Source: an uncultured Armatimonadota bacterium
GTDB lineage: Bacteria > Armatimonadota > Fimbriimonadia > Fimbriimonadales > Fimbriimonadaceae
Length of the DNA: 5,182 nucleotides
Assembly (NCBI GenBank): GCA_946478935.1
Contig: CAMLEL010000211.1
Location: forward strand, 1-5,182
Direction of reading: 5' to 3'
In this document: positions 1-5,182 of the stretch, piece by piece
Position numbering within the stretch: position 1 is the stretch's first letter
How the letters are laid out: every line of letters starts with the position of its first letter
Notes under the pieces: generated by a model
Database searches by the model: none
Told to the model about the DNA's origin: nothing
The model's input: only the letters and a program-made list of their open reading frames with translations
Translations under genes and position numbers: made by a program

Positions 1-93
1 GAACTCGAGCCAATTTATCAGGCGTTCGAGAAAGCGAGATCCTTGCCGAAGTCGAAGATCGATGCTGACGGTGCGTACCGGTTGTTAAGGTAG
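1..93 (+). CDS. C-terminal end of an unidentified protein (5' truncated by the window)
   Basis: Frame 1 is open from the first base for 30 codons and stops at TAG 91-93. The peptide begins ELEPIYQAFEKARSLPK and ends DGAYRLLR. It is charged and looks helical, and its codons resemble those of the neighbouring genes. The other two plus frames stop at or before about base 89 and read less like protein. Too little remains to assign a family, so I give no function. It lies in the same direction as the sugar nucleotidyltransferase, 128 bp upstream, with a possible hairpin directly after its stop, so it is not clearly in the same operon. It could also be a chance open stretch. Confidence 0.55.
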   Translation, partial: ELEPIYQAFEKARSLPKSKIDADGAYRLLR

Positions 94-118
94 ATGTGCG
101 ACAGGTGTGTCGCCCTAC
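90..118 (+). terminator. possible hairpin after the upstream gene
   Basis: The arms GCGACA (98-103) and TGTCGC (108-113) pair perfectly around the loop GGTG. Outside them GTAG (90-93) can pair with CTAC (115-118) across an uneven internal bulge. The structure overlaps the TAG stop codon of the upstream frame. No T-run follows, so it is not a textbook intrinsic terminator. It could be a weak terminator, a stem protecting the transcript end, or coincidence. Confidence 0.25.
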
Positions 119-206
119 GATGTCCCCAGCCGCACTGGCACTTGCATGATTCTACGATTTCGTAAGAATCCTTAACCGATCCCGCCCACCGGGGAAGTAC
201 GCTTAC

Positions 207-212
207 AAGGGG
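207..212 (+). promoter_or_regulatory. ribosome binding site of the nucleotidyltransferase gene
   Basis: AAGGGG lies 9 nt before the ATG at 222 and matches a Shine-Dalgarno core. It supports that start codon, which also places the nucleotide-binding signature at residues 7-16, as expected for an intact family N-terminus. I found no convincing -35/-10 pair in 94-206. A TTGCAT at 142-147 followed 16 nt later by AAGAAT is the best candidate, but it is weak. Confidence 0.7.
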
Positions 213-221
213 CAACAGTTT

Positions 222-2729
222 ATGAAAGCCGTTGTGATGGCAGGTGGCGAGGGTTCTCGGCTGAGGCCGATCACATCCAATCGACCCAAGCCGCTGGTTC
301 CGATCTGCAATGTGCCGATCATGGAGCACATCATCACCTTGTTGAAATCGCATGGCATCACCCAGGTAGTGGCTACGCTCCACTATCTTGCCGACGAAAT
401 CCAAGGGCGCTTTGGAGATGGAAGTGAGCTTGGAGTGGAGATGGAGTACTCCATCGAAGACACTCCGCTCGGCACAGCCGGAAGCGTTAAGAAAGCTGAA
501 TCATCGCTGAGCGGCGACGATCCATTTCTCATCATCTCCGGCGACGCGCTAACCGATTGTGATCTCTCCAAAGCTCTCCGCTTTCACAAGGAGAAAGGCA
601 GCCTAGCCACGATCATCCTCTATCGCGTGCCAACTCCACTCGACTTTGGCGTGGTGATTACAGACGATGACGGCCGAATCGTCCGCTTTTTGGAGAAACC
701 AGGTTGGTCGGAAGTCTTTAGCGACACGGTCAACACCGGCATGTACATCCTGGACCCAAGCATCTTCGAGACCATGGAGCCGGGACGCCGGTACGATTGG
801 AGTCACGACATCTTTCCACGACTGCTTGCCGAAGGCAAGCCGCTTTACGGTTACGTGATGGAGGAGTATTGGTGCGATGTCGGTTCCCTGACTCAATACC
901 GCGAAGCTCAAGAACACTTGATGTCTGGGCACCTTCAGCTTCCAATCCCAATGGAGAACCGTGGCAATCACACCTATGTGGGGCACGACACTTCCATTGA
1001 TCCAGATGCGATTATCGTCCCGCCCGTCGTGCTTGGCAACGGATGCAAAATCAAACGCGGCGCACGCATCGGCCCTTACTCAGGTCTGGACGACCATGTG
1101 TTGGTGGAAGAAGACGCTACGATCGAACGCTCGATCGTTTGGGAAAGCGCTTACATTGGCGCTGGCGCGAGTATTCGATCCGCTGTAATCGGTTCCCGAG
1201 CGACCATCAAGCGTGATTGCATCGTCGGCGAGGATGCAGTCGTAGGTGATCGGTGCCTGTTAGACGCTGGCTGCACGGTGCGCCCACGAATCAAGCTTTG
1301 GCCGGACAAGATCATCGAGCGCGGATCGACCGTCACCATGTCCCTGGTCTGGGGCAACAAGTGGCGGGGCAACCTGTGTCGCGAACTGGGAGTTGCCGGA
1401 TTGAGCAACATTGAAATTACTCCCGATTTTGCCTGCCGCCTTGGATCTGCATACGGTTCATGCCTGCCGCAAGGCAGCCGTATTGTAACATCGAGGGACA
1501 GCACACGGAGCTCGCGCATGATCAAGCGTGCCCTCATCGCTTCCCTGTTGAGCGTCGGGTGCGACGTACTGGATTTGCAATCTGCAGCGCTGCCCGTCGC
1601 TCGGCATTTCATCCGATCCAGCGGCGCAGTCGGAGCCATGAATGTACGTAAGATTCCTGGCAATGCACGGGTCACTCTCGTTGAACTGCTTGACCAAAAC
1701 GGTGCCTACCTGTCCCGTTCGATGGAGAGCAAGGTCGAATCAGCCTTCTTTCGCGAAGATTACAAGCGGATTGATTCGGAGGACCTGGGACTCATCGATG
1801 TCGCCTTTCAAGCCGTGGATGGCTATCAGCAAGATTTCTTCCGGCACCTGGGTCAAGTCCCGTCAAACCGCCGCCTGAAAGTCGTGTGCGACTATGGTTA
1901 TTCCTCCCTCGCGAACTTCTATCCGGCGATGTTGGCGCAACTTGGAATCGAATCGATTTCGCTTAATGGCTATAACGATGCAAAGCGTTCGCCCCGGACG
2001 CGAGATGAAGTCCTCTCGCATCTGGAAAACCTTAAATCCATCGTAAGGAACCTTAGCTATGACATGGGCGTGCTCTTTACCGAGGATGGTGAGAGAATGA
2101 CCGTAGTCGATGGAAGTGGAGAAGAGGTTGGCGGCAATTTCCTCTTGGCGACAATGGCCAGCCTGGTAGCTCGAACCCTGCCTGACTCCACCATCGCGAT
2201 CAACATCACGGCTCCAACCCGCCTTGAAGATTCCCTTCGGGAATCTGGAGTCCGCGTGGTTCGCGCCAAGGCCAACGTTCGCTCATTGATGGAATGTGCA
2301 ATGGAGACTTCAGCTGACTTTGCCGGAGACGATCGAGGTGGGTTCATCTTCTCCAAGATGCATCCAGGATTCGATGCACCATTCTCGTTTGCCAAGCTCG
2401 CCACGATGCTTCAGGCAACCGGAGACTCCTTGGCCTCCGTCGCACACTCGCTTCCCCGATTCGAGATTGCCTACCAAACGGTCGACTGTCCTTGGGACCA
2501 AAAGGGTGCCGTCATGCGGAGAATCAGCGAGGATACAGCTGGAGCGGATCGGGTCGAACTTCTCGACGGGGTCAAGATCTATTCGCAGGATTCATGGGCA
2601 CTGGTGCTGCCCGACTTAGTCGAGCCCATGATCCACATTTATGCGGAAAGTCTGGATGGCCAGCAAAGTCGCCAAATCGCCGACGAGTATGCGGACCGCC
2701 TTCGGCACCTGATGGCCCACCAAAAATAA
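222..2729 (+). CDS. NDP-sugar pyrophosphorylase / phosphomannomutase-like fusion, probable mannose-1-phosphate guanylyltransferase
   Basis: This cytoplasmic enzyme probably makes an activated sugar, likely GDP-mannose, from a sugar 1-phosphate and NTP. Residues 1 to about 235 form the nucleotidyltransferase domain. It has [10 protein letters not shown] at 7-16 with RPKPLVP at 21-27 (Lys23), PLGTAG at 82-87, SGD at 106-108 (metal Asp108), FLEKP at 156-160, NTGMYIL at 171-177 and WCDVGS at 217-222 (second metal Asp219). Residues of about 250-370 show the hexapeptide periodicity of a left-handed beta-helix. Residues of about 375-835 follow the alpha-D-phosphohexomutase fold, including a sugar-binding-loop equivalent GDDRGGF at 702-708. 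The phosphoserine loop and the metal-binding loop both lack their catalytic residues, so mutase activity is doubtful. The length of about 835 is normal for this fusion family. Base specificity (GTP or another) cannot be read from the sequence. ManC-like is the best guess, and a glucose-1-phosphate enzyme is the main alternative. Confidence 0.9.
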   Translation: MKAVVMAGGEGSRLRPITSNRPKPLVPICNVPIMEHIITLLKSHGITQVVATLHYLADEIQGRFGDGSELGVEMEYSIEDTPLGTAGSVKKAESSLSGDDPFLIISGDALTDCDLSKALRFHKEKGSLATIILYRVPTPLDFGVVITDDDGRIVRFLEKPGWSEVFSDTVNTGMYILDPSIFETMEPGRRYDWSHDIFPRLLAEGKPLYGYVMEEYWCDVGSLTQYREAQEHLMSGHLQLPIPMENRGNHTYVGHDTSIDPDAIIVPPVVLGNGCKIKRGARIGPYSGLDDHVLVEEDATIERSIVWESAYIGAGASIRSAVIGSRATIKRDCIVGEDAVVGDRCLLDAGCTVRPRIKLWPDKIIERGSTVTMSLVWGNKWRGNLCRELGVAGLSNIEITPDFACRLGSAYGSCLPQGSRIVTSRDSTRSSRMIKRALIASLLSVGCDVLDLQSAALPVARHFIRSSGAVGAMNVRKIPGNARVTLVELLDQNGAYLSRSMESKVESAFFREDYKRIDSEDLGLIDVAFQAVDGYQQDFFRHLGQVPSNRRLKVVCDYGYSSLANFYPAMLAQLGIESISLNGYNDAKRSPRTRDEVLSHLENLKSIVRNLSYDMGVLFTEDGERMTVVDGSGEEVGGNFLLATMASLVARTLPDSTIAINITAPTRLEDSLRESGVRVVRAKANVRSLMECAMETSADFAGDDRGGFIFSKMHPGFDAPFSFAKLATMLQATGDSLASVAHSLPRFEIAYQTVDCPWDQKGAVMRRISEDTAGADRVELLDGVKIYSQDSWALVLPDLVEPMIHIYAESLDGQQSRQIADEYADRLRHLMAHQK

Positions 2730-2734
2730 AAAAG

Positions 2735-2755
2735 GGGAAGCGGTATCCGCTTCCC
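2735..2755. terminator. shared intrinsic terminator between convergent genes
   Basis: GGGAAGCGG (2735-2743) pairs perfectly with CCGCTTCCC (2747-2755) around a TAT loop. It lies 5 bp after the stop of the nucleotidyltransferase gene. The A-rich stretch at 2722-2733 becomes a T-run just after the hairpin on the minus strand. It is therefore a textbook terminator for the minus-strand receiver gene, about 93 nt past that gene's stop. Read on the plus strand it is followed only by ATATCATTT, so termination in that direction should be weaker. Confidence 0.85.
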
Positions 2756-2803
2756 ATATCATTTCAGGATATCGGCCCTCCAATTTGGAGCGCCACTTGT
2801 ACG

Positions 2804-2817
2804 ACGTACGCGTACGT
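2804..2817. repeat. 14-bp perfect palindrome in the receiver gene's 3' region
   Basis: ACGTACGCGTACGT reads the same on both strands. The pentamer GTACG also occurs three times close together (2799-2803, 2806-2810, 2812-2816). It sits 30 bp beyond the stop of the minus-strand receiver gene, in a 118-bp stretch that otherwise holds only the terminator. It could be a site for a dimeric DNA-binding protein or a small stem (ACGTA/TACGT around CGCG) in the 3' transcript. I do not recognise it as a known operator. Confidence 0.5.
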
Positions 2818-2847
2818 TTCAGGGTTCCAGCATTTTCTGCGCCAAAG

Positions 2848-3204
2848 TTACATTCTCGCGAGTATGTCCGGCAATTTGTGGGTGATCTCGCTGTTTGTGG
2901 CAAGGTAATCACAGCCTATTTCTTTACCGATCTGATGCAGTTCCTTTTCCTTGTGACCGGCATGGCCAAGCACCTTGATTCCGGCCCTTCGAATGCGTGG
3001 CACGAGGTCTTGCGCTGGCATAGAGGTGGAGCCAAGGTTGACGATGGCGATATCAGCCGGTGGAATCTCTTCGGGGATCTTGGAAATGACGACCGCCTCG
3101 TGCCCGACCGCTTGGACCGTCTTGAACAGACGGGGGGCCCACATCAAGTTGTCTTCGAGGATGAGAATCTTCATTCGTTGGAACCAAAGGTACCCTTCTC
3201 TCAT
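2848..3204 (-). CDS. stand-alone receiver-like (CheY-fold) protein lacking the phosphoacceptor Asp
   Basis: The protein is 118 residues from the ATG at 3204, or 108 from the internal ATG at 3174. The shorter form begins MKILILEDN, as response regulators usually do. AGGGG with a 5-nt gap precedes the upstream ATG, so I list the longer form, though the start is uncertain. Numbering from the shorter form, beta1 ILILEDN carries the acidic pair Glu7-Asp8 and beta3 reads ADIAIVNLGS. Asn46 stands where the phosphorylated Asp normally is. Beta4 reads IKVLGHAG, and the beta5 region DYLATNSE has no clear counterpart of the conserved Lys. No output domain follows. The fold call is fairly firm. If correct, this is a pseudo-receiver that works by binding a partner rather than by phosphorylation. 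No histidine kinase lies nearby. It diverges from mtnA and ends toward the shared terminator. Confidence 0.75.
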   Translation of the reverse strand: MREGYLWFQRMKILILEDNLMWAPRLFKTVQAVGHEAVVISKIPEEIPPADIAIVNLGSTSMPAQDLVPRIRRAGIKVLGHAGHKEKELHQIGKEIGCDYLATNSEITHKLPDILARM

Positions 3205-4168
3205 GATTTCCCCTATGCGTTGGCAGGATGGTCGGCTTCATTTGCTGGATCAAAGATATCTGCCGATTCGCGAAGATTGGCTGGTTCTCTCCACGCACGA
3301 CGAAGTAGCTGATGCAATTCGGGATATGGCCGTACGCGGAGCTCCCGCGATCGGCGTTGCCGCCGCCTACGGAATGGCTCTGGCTGCCCAAAACGGCATC
3401 AAGCCCGCCGTTGCCAAGGCGAAGCTGGCAGCATCTCGACCCACCGCAGTCAATCTGTTCTGGGCGTTGGATCGCATAGGTTCGCTGCAAAACTGGAACT
3501 TCGACGAAGTCTTGGCCGAGGCCAAGCGAATCGAAGCTGAAGACCTGGAAATGAACATGGCAATCGGCAAGTATGGTGCGGACTTGATCCAACCTGGTTG
3601 GAATGTCCTGACCGTGTGCAACACGGGCAGCCTGGCGACTGCCGGACATGGAACGGCTCTTGGAGTCATCCGAACCGCCCATCGGCAGGGCAAGAACATC
3701 CATGTTTACGCCTGTGAGACCCGGCCCCGGCAACAGGGTTTGCGCCTGACGGCTTACGAATTGACGAAAGAGGAAATCCCATTCCATGCCATTGCAGATG
3801 GGGCCGCCGCATCACTCATGAATGCCGGCAAGGTAGATTGCGTTATCGCAGGCGCTGACCGGATTGCTGCAAATGGCGACACCGCCAACAAAATCGGAAC
3901 CTATTCATTGGCCGTTTTGGCTCAGCACCATGGAATACCTTTCTACATTGCCGCACCCAGCTCCACCCTGGACCCGGCCACAGCCTCTGGCGAGTCAATC
4001 CCCATCGAAGAGCGCGCGGGAGACGAGCTCACACATATGGAAGGAGTTCAAATCGCTCCCCATGGATGCCCCGTCTACAATCCCGGGTTTGACGTGACGC
4101 CAGGAACATTAATCGATGCGATTATCACTGAGCAAGGCGTCACTCTTCCTCCGTTCAACTTCAAATAG
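3203..4168 (+). CDS. mtnA: S-methyl-5-thioribose-1-phosphate isomerase
   Basis: MtnA converts 5-methylthioribose 1-phosphate to 5-methylthioribulose 1-phosphate in the cytosolic methionine salvage pathway. From this ATG it is 321 residues, slightly short for the family (about 340-350). The family motifs are all present: WQDGRLHLLDQRYLP near the N-terminus, RGAPAIG at 45-51, VCNTGSLATAGHGTALG at 138-154 with catalytic Cys139, ETRPRQQG at 172-179, and GADRIAANGD at 217-226 with catalytic Asp219, then NKIGTYSLA and AAPSSTLD. Cys139 and Asp219 are both offset by 21 from Cys160 and Asp240 of the Bacillus subtilis enzyme, which supports the alignment. The frame stays open upstream to 2975, but that part is antisense to the receiver gene and carries no MtnA features. 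ATG 3203 has AAAGG (3186-3190) 12 nt upstream; ATG 3215 (MRWQDG) is an alternative with no Shine-Dalgarno. No other salvage genes are adjacent. Confidence 0.95.
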   Translation: MISPMRWQDGRLHLLDQRYLPIREDWLVLSTHDEVADAIRDMAVRGAPAIGVAAAYGMALAAQNGIKPAVAKAKLAASRPTAVNLFWALDRIGSLQNWNFDEVLAEAKRIEAEDLEMNMAIGKYGADLIQPGWNVLTVCNTGSLATAGHGTALGVIRTAHRQGKNIHVYACETRPRQQGLRLTAYELTKEEIPFHAIADGAAASLMNAGKVDCVIAGADRIAANGDTANKIGTYSLAVLAQHHGIPFYIAAPSSTLDPATASGESIPIEERAGDELTHMEGVQIAPHGCPVYNPGFDVTPGTLIDAIITEQGVTLPPFNFK

Positions 4169-4170
4169 AA

Positions 4171-4200
4171 AAGGACCCGCCGATGATTCGGCGGGCCCTT
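4171..4200. terminator. shared intrinsic terminator between mtnA and the convergent small gene
   Basis: AAGGACCCGCCGA (4171-4183) pairs with TCGGCGGGCCCTT (4188-4200) around the loop TGAT, with one A-C mismatch (4175/4196). It begins 2 bp after the mtnA stop and lies 17 bp beyond the stop of the minus-strand gene. Upstream AAATAGAAAA becomes TTTTCTATTT after the hairpin on the minus strand, a good terminator tail. On the plus strand only CTTACTCG follows, so mtnA termination may rely mainly on the strong GC stem. Confidence 0.85.
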
Positions 4201-4217
4201 ACTCGCGCCGGGCAGGA

Positions 4218-4448
4218 TTATGCCCCGCCGTCCCTGAGTTCCTGCTTGGCCCTCCACCCGTCCCGCGCGTCCTGCGCCCTCTTCGCGAGGTGATGTTGGG
4301 CCTTGAGAGTCAGCTTTGCTGGCTGCTTTGCGGCGCTCTTCACCGCATCGGCAGTTTTCTCGAACTGCTCGTTCACCCAATCTCGGGTCTCGTTAACCTT
4401 GACAAGGAAGCGCTGGCGTCGACGCCACGCCCGATTTCTGTTCGTCAT
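4218..4448 (-). CDS. small, highly basic protein of unknown function
   Basis: A 76-residue protein that I do not recognise. The start ATG at 4448 has GAGGAG (4458-4463 on the complement) 9 nt upstream, which fixes this start over a longer in-frame ATG at 4499. The first 13 residues contain six Arg (MTNRNRAWRRRQR). Overall I count 19 Lys/Arg against 9 Asp/Glu, about +10 net. It has no signal peptide, membrane segment or Cys. Ala, Lys and Gln dominate from about residue 32 onward, and the whole chain looks alpha-helical with one Pro at 43. The composition would suit binding to nucleic acid, ribosome or another polyanion, but that is inference from charge alone. The ribosome binding site, the good terminator after its stop and its place downstream of the VOC gene on the same strand argue that it is real. 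Confidence 0.7.
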   Translation of the reverse strand: MTNRNRAWRRRQRFLVKVNETRDWVNEQFEKTADAVKSAAKQPAKLTLKAQHHLAKRAQDARDGWRAKQELRDGGA

Positions 4449-4457
4449 CACAGTAAT

Positions 4458-4463
4458 CTCCTC
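4458..4463 (-). promoter_or_regulatory. ribosome binding site deciding the start of the small basic protein
   Basis: CTCCTC on the plus strand reads GAGGAG on the coding strand, 9 nt before the ATG at 4448. It is among the strongest Shine-Dalgarno matches in the window and selects this start over the in-frame ATG at 4499. Confidence 0.8.
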
Positions 4464-4477
4464 GGACGGGATTGACA

Positions 4478-4490
4478 CGAGTGTTACTCG
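4478..4490. repeat. small inverted repeat in the leader of the basic-protein gene
   Basis: CGAGT (4478-4482) and ACTCG (4486-4490) are perfect inverted arms around GTT. The element ends 14 bp upstream of the GAGGAG ribosome binding site on the minus strand. A -10-like AATAAT (minus strand, 4506-4501) lies just upstream, though I see no matching -35. A transcript starting near 4494 would begin with this stem. It could be an operator, an RNA stem or chance. Confidence 0.35.
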
Positions 4491-4559
4491 CATCTTCACT
4501 ATTATTCGACTGCTTTTCCGTATCGGGTCGTTCGGTTTTGGGTAATTGGGACTCTTTCT

Positions 4560-4934
4560 TCACTTTCCAAGGTTTTCGTAGAGCATCAATGTGTTTCCGT
4601 CGGGGTCGAAAAACGTCGCCAACTTCACCATGCCCCCAAATTCTCTGGTAGGGCCGTCGAACTTGACCTCCTTGCTCTCCAGCGCCGATCTGGCACGGTC
4701 CACCGACTCGACTCCCCAGACCAACGCCGGCCCCCGGACATCGGGATTTTCAACCTGCGAGAGATCGAGCCACACGTTCTCGACCGGCGTGGAGAGATAG
4801 CTCATACCCATCTCGTCCTCACTGAAGACGATCTCGAATCCAAGATTCTCGATGTACCACTTGGCAGACGCAACGTGGTCACGCACCGAAAGGGAACACA
4901 CGAGCTTTCCCGTAAATTGCAGGCTTTCTAACAT
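4560..4934 (-). CDS. VOC (glyoxalase/bleomycin-resistance fold) family protein
   Basis: A 124-residue single-module protein of the vicinal oxygen chelate superfamily; modules of this size normally pair to form the active site. The first half has LVCSLSVRDHVASAKWYIENLGFEIVF in beta-alpha-beta order at 11-37, with the family's typical WY-x-x-x-LGF. The second half ends TFFDPDGNTLMLYENL at 107-122, where Glu120 sits at the usual metal-ligand position. The first-strand ligand position, commonly His or Gln, reads Cys13-Ser14 here, so the metal site may be incomplete. The substrate cannot be predicted; VOC members include lyases, dioxygenases, thiol transferases and drug-binding proteins. GGTGA (complement of 4941-4945) with a 6-nt gap supports the start. 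It diverges from an HxlR-like regulator across an AT-rich spacer and lies 111 bp upstream of the small basic gene on the same strand, so co-transcription is possible. Confidence 0.88.
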   Translation of the reverse strand: MLESLQFTGKLVCSLSVRDHVASAKWYIENLGFEIVFSEDEMGMSYLSTPVENVWLDLSQVENPDVRGPALVWGVESVDRARSALESKEVKFDGPTREFGGMVKLATFFDPDGNTLMLYENLGK

Positions 4935-4948
4935 TTCATTTCACCGAT

Positions 4949-4990
4949 CCTATTCATTTTATCGTATATTTTATATCACATATATTTAAT
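4949..4990. promoter_or_regulatory. AT-rich divergent promoter/operator region between the VOC and HxlR-like genes
   Basis: Between 4951 and 4990 only 5 of 40 bases are G or C, unlike anything else in the window. It contains a perfect hyphenated dyad TATAT-CAC-ATATA at 4972-4984, and TATATTTTATA at 4965-4975 is also dyad-like. Several -10-like hexamers occur on both strands (TATATT, TATAAA, TAAAAT), but no clear -35 can be fixed, so I do not assign exact promoters. The location between a regulator and its divergent neighbour makes it the natural operator for the HxlR-like protein. Confidence 0.6.
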
Positions 4991-5182
4991 GCAAGCAAGT
5001 GCAAAGGATTGGATAGGGTTGGCGACCCGCTTTAGATACGCGCTGCCCGTCTTGGCCGAATTGGAAAGAGATCAGGGCTGCAAGTTCATCACGCTTGTCC
5101 GCCGACTGGGTGCGAGTGACCGCGCGATTCGGCAAGCCTTGGATCATCTGATGGAATTGGGTTGGGTCCAGCCCAACCCCGG
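4989..5182 (+). CDS. winged-helix transcriptional regulator, HxlR-like (3' truncated by the window)
   Basis: The frame from ATG 4989 is open to the window end, giving 64 complete codons. The peptide runs MQASAKDWIGLATRFRYALP and continues into a helix-turn-helix of about residues 31-58: KFITLVRRLGASDRAIR, then QALDHLMELGWVQPNPG. The pattern of helix, turn, recognition helix with Ser-Asp-Arg, and a hydrophobic LxxLxxLGWV leading into a wing matches HxlR-type regulators, which bind DNA as dimers. MarR- or PadR-type winged helices are alternatives until the rest is seen. There is no Shine-Dalgarno before the ATG, which sits in AT-rich DNA, so translation may be leaderless. A TTG at 5019 preceded by AAAGGA (5003-5008) is a competing start. 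Cys31 is the only Cys visible; some HxlR proteins sense electrophiles through Cys. It probably controls itself and the VOC gene. Confidence 0.8.
   Translation, partial: MQASAKDWIGLATRFRYALPVLAELERDQGCKFITLVRRLGASDRAIRQALDHLMELGWVQPNP

Noticed and set aside
94..206. Riboswitch or small RNA in the leader of the nucleotidyltransferase gene
   Set aside because: Apart from the small hairpin at the left edge I could not find conserved motif blocks or a consistent fold; nothing supports a specific call.
18..404. 128-codon minus-strand open frame at the left end
   Set aside because: It is antisense to the N-terminus of the well-supported nucleotidyltransferase and reads as low-quality protein rich in His, Arg and Cys with no motif.
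1151..1675. 174-codon minus-strand open frame inside the nucleotidyltransferase gene
   Set aside because: It is the longest antisense frame but is fully inside a conserved coding region, Arg/Pro/Ser-rich as expected of a shadow frame, and has no recognisable domain.
2975..3202. In-frame N-terminal extension of mtnA by 76 codons
   Set aside because: The extension has no MtnA features, is antisense to the receiver gene, and MtnA proteins normally start just before the W-x-D-G motif.
3053..3787. 244-codon minus-strand open frame across the receiver and mtnA genes
   Set aside because: It overlaps conserved MtnA motifs and the receiver N-terminus in another frame; its sequence is Gln/Arg/Gly-rich with no motif.
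4116..4475. 119-codon plus-strand open frame over the terminator and small basic gene
   Set aside because: It overlaps the end of mtnA and the terminator hairpin, has no ribosome binding site, and is antisense to the better-supported 76-residue gene.
4472..4505. Perfect TTGACA on the plus strand, followed by TATTAT
   Set aside because: The gap between the hexamers is 22 bp, too long for a normal sigma-70-type promoter, and no plus-strand gene follows; the region downstream is antisense to the VOC gene.

Overview
This window looks like ordinary bacterial chromosome: moderately GC-rich by eye, densely packed genes, Shine-Dalgarno (SD) sites before several starts, and intrinsic terminators between convergent genes. 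The large sugar nucleotidyltransferase fused to a phosphomannomutase-like domain occurs in Cyanobacteria, Actinobacteria, Deinococcus-Thermus, Chloroflexi and Armatimonadota. An Armatimonadota (Fimbriimonas-like) host would fit, but that is a low-confidence guess from gene style. I see no mobile element, CRISPR array, rRNA or tRNA.

Layout. (1) Bases 1-93 are the last 30 codons of an unidentified plus-strand gene, followed by a 128-bp gap. (2) Bases 222-2729 (+) encode an 835-residue protein: an NDP-sugar pyrophosphorylase domain, a left-handed beta-helix and a phosphohexomutase-like domain whose catalytic motifs look degraded. (3) A hairpin at 2735-2755 separates it from a convergent minus-strand gene (2848-3204). 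That gene encodes a stand-alone receiver-like protein with Asn where the phosphoacceptor Asp should be. (4) mtnA (3203-4168, +), the methionine-salvage isomerase, diverges from the receiver gene, and the two predicted start codons share the tetramer CATG. (5) A second hairpin (4171-4200) separates mtnA from a convergent small, very basic, unrecognised protein (4218-4448, -). (6) Upstream of that gene on the same strand is a VOC/glyoxalase-fold protein (4560-4934, -). (7) A very AT-rich spacer (about 4949-4990) separates the VOC gene from a divergent winged-helix regulator of HxlR type, cut off by the window end.

How the genes work together. The nucleotidyltransferase probably supplies an activated sugar, likely GDP-mannose, for glycan or envelope synthesis. 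MtnA recycles methylthioadenosine and has no other salvage gene beside it here. The HxlR-like/VOC pair has the geometry of a local regulator-target switch, as known for electrophile and quinone responses in other bacteria. The basic protein may be read from the VOC transcript or from its own promoter. The points most worth a second look are the unphosphorylatable receiver, its start-codon overlap with mtnA, the degenerate mutase domain, and the AT-rich divergent control region. None of these amounts to clear evidence of a new multi-gene system.
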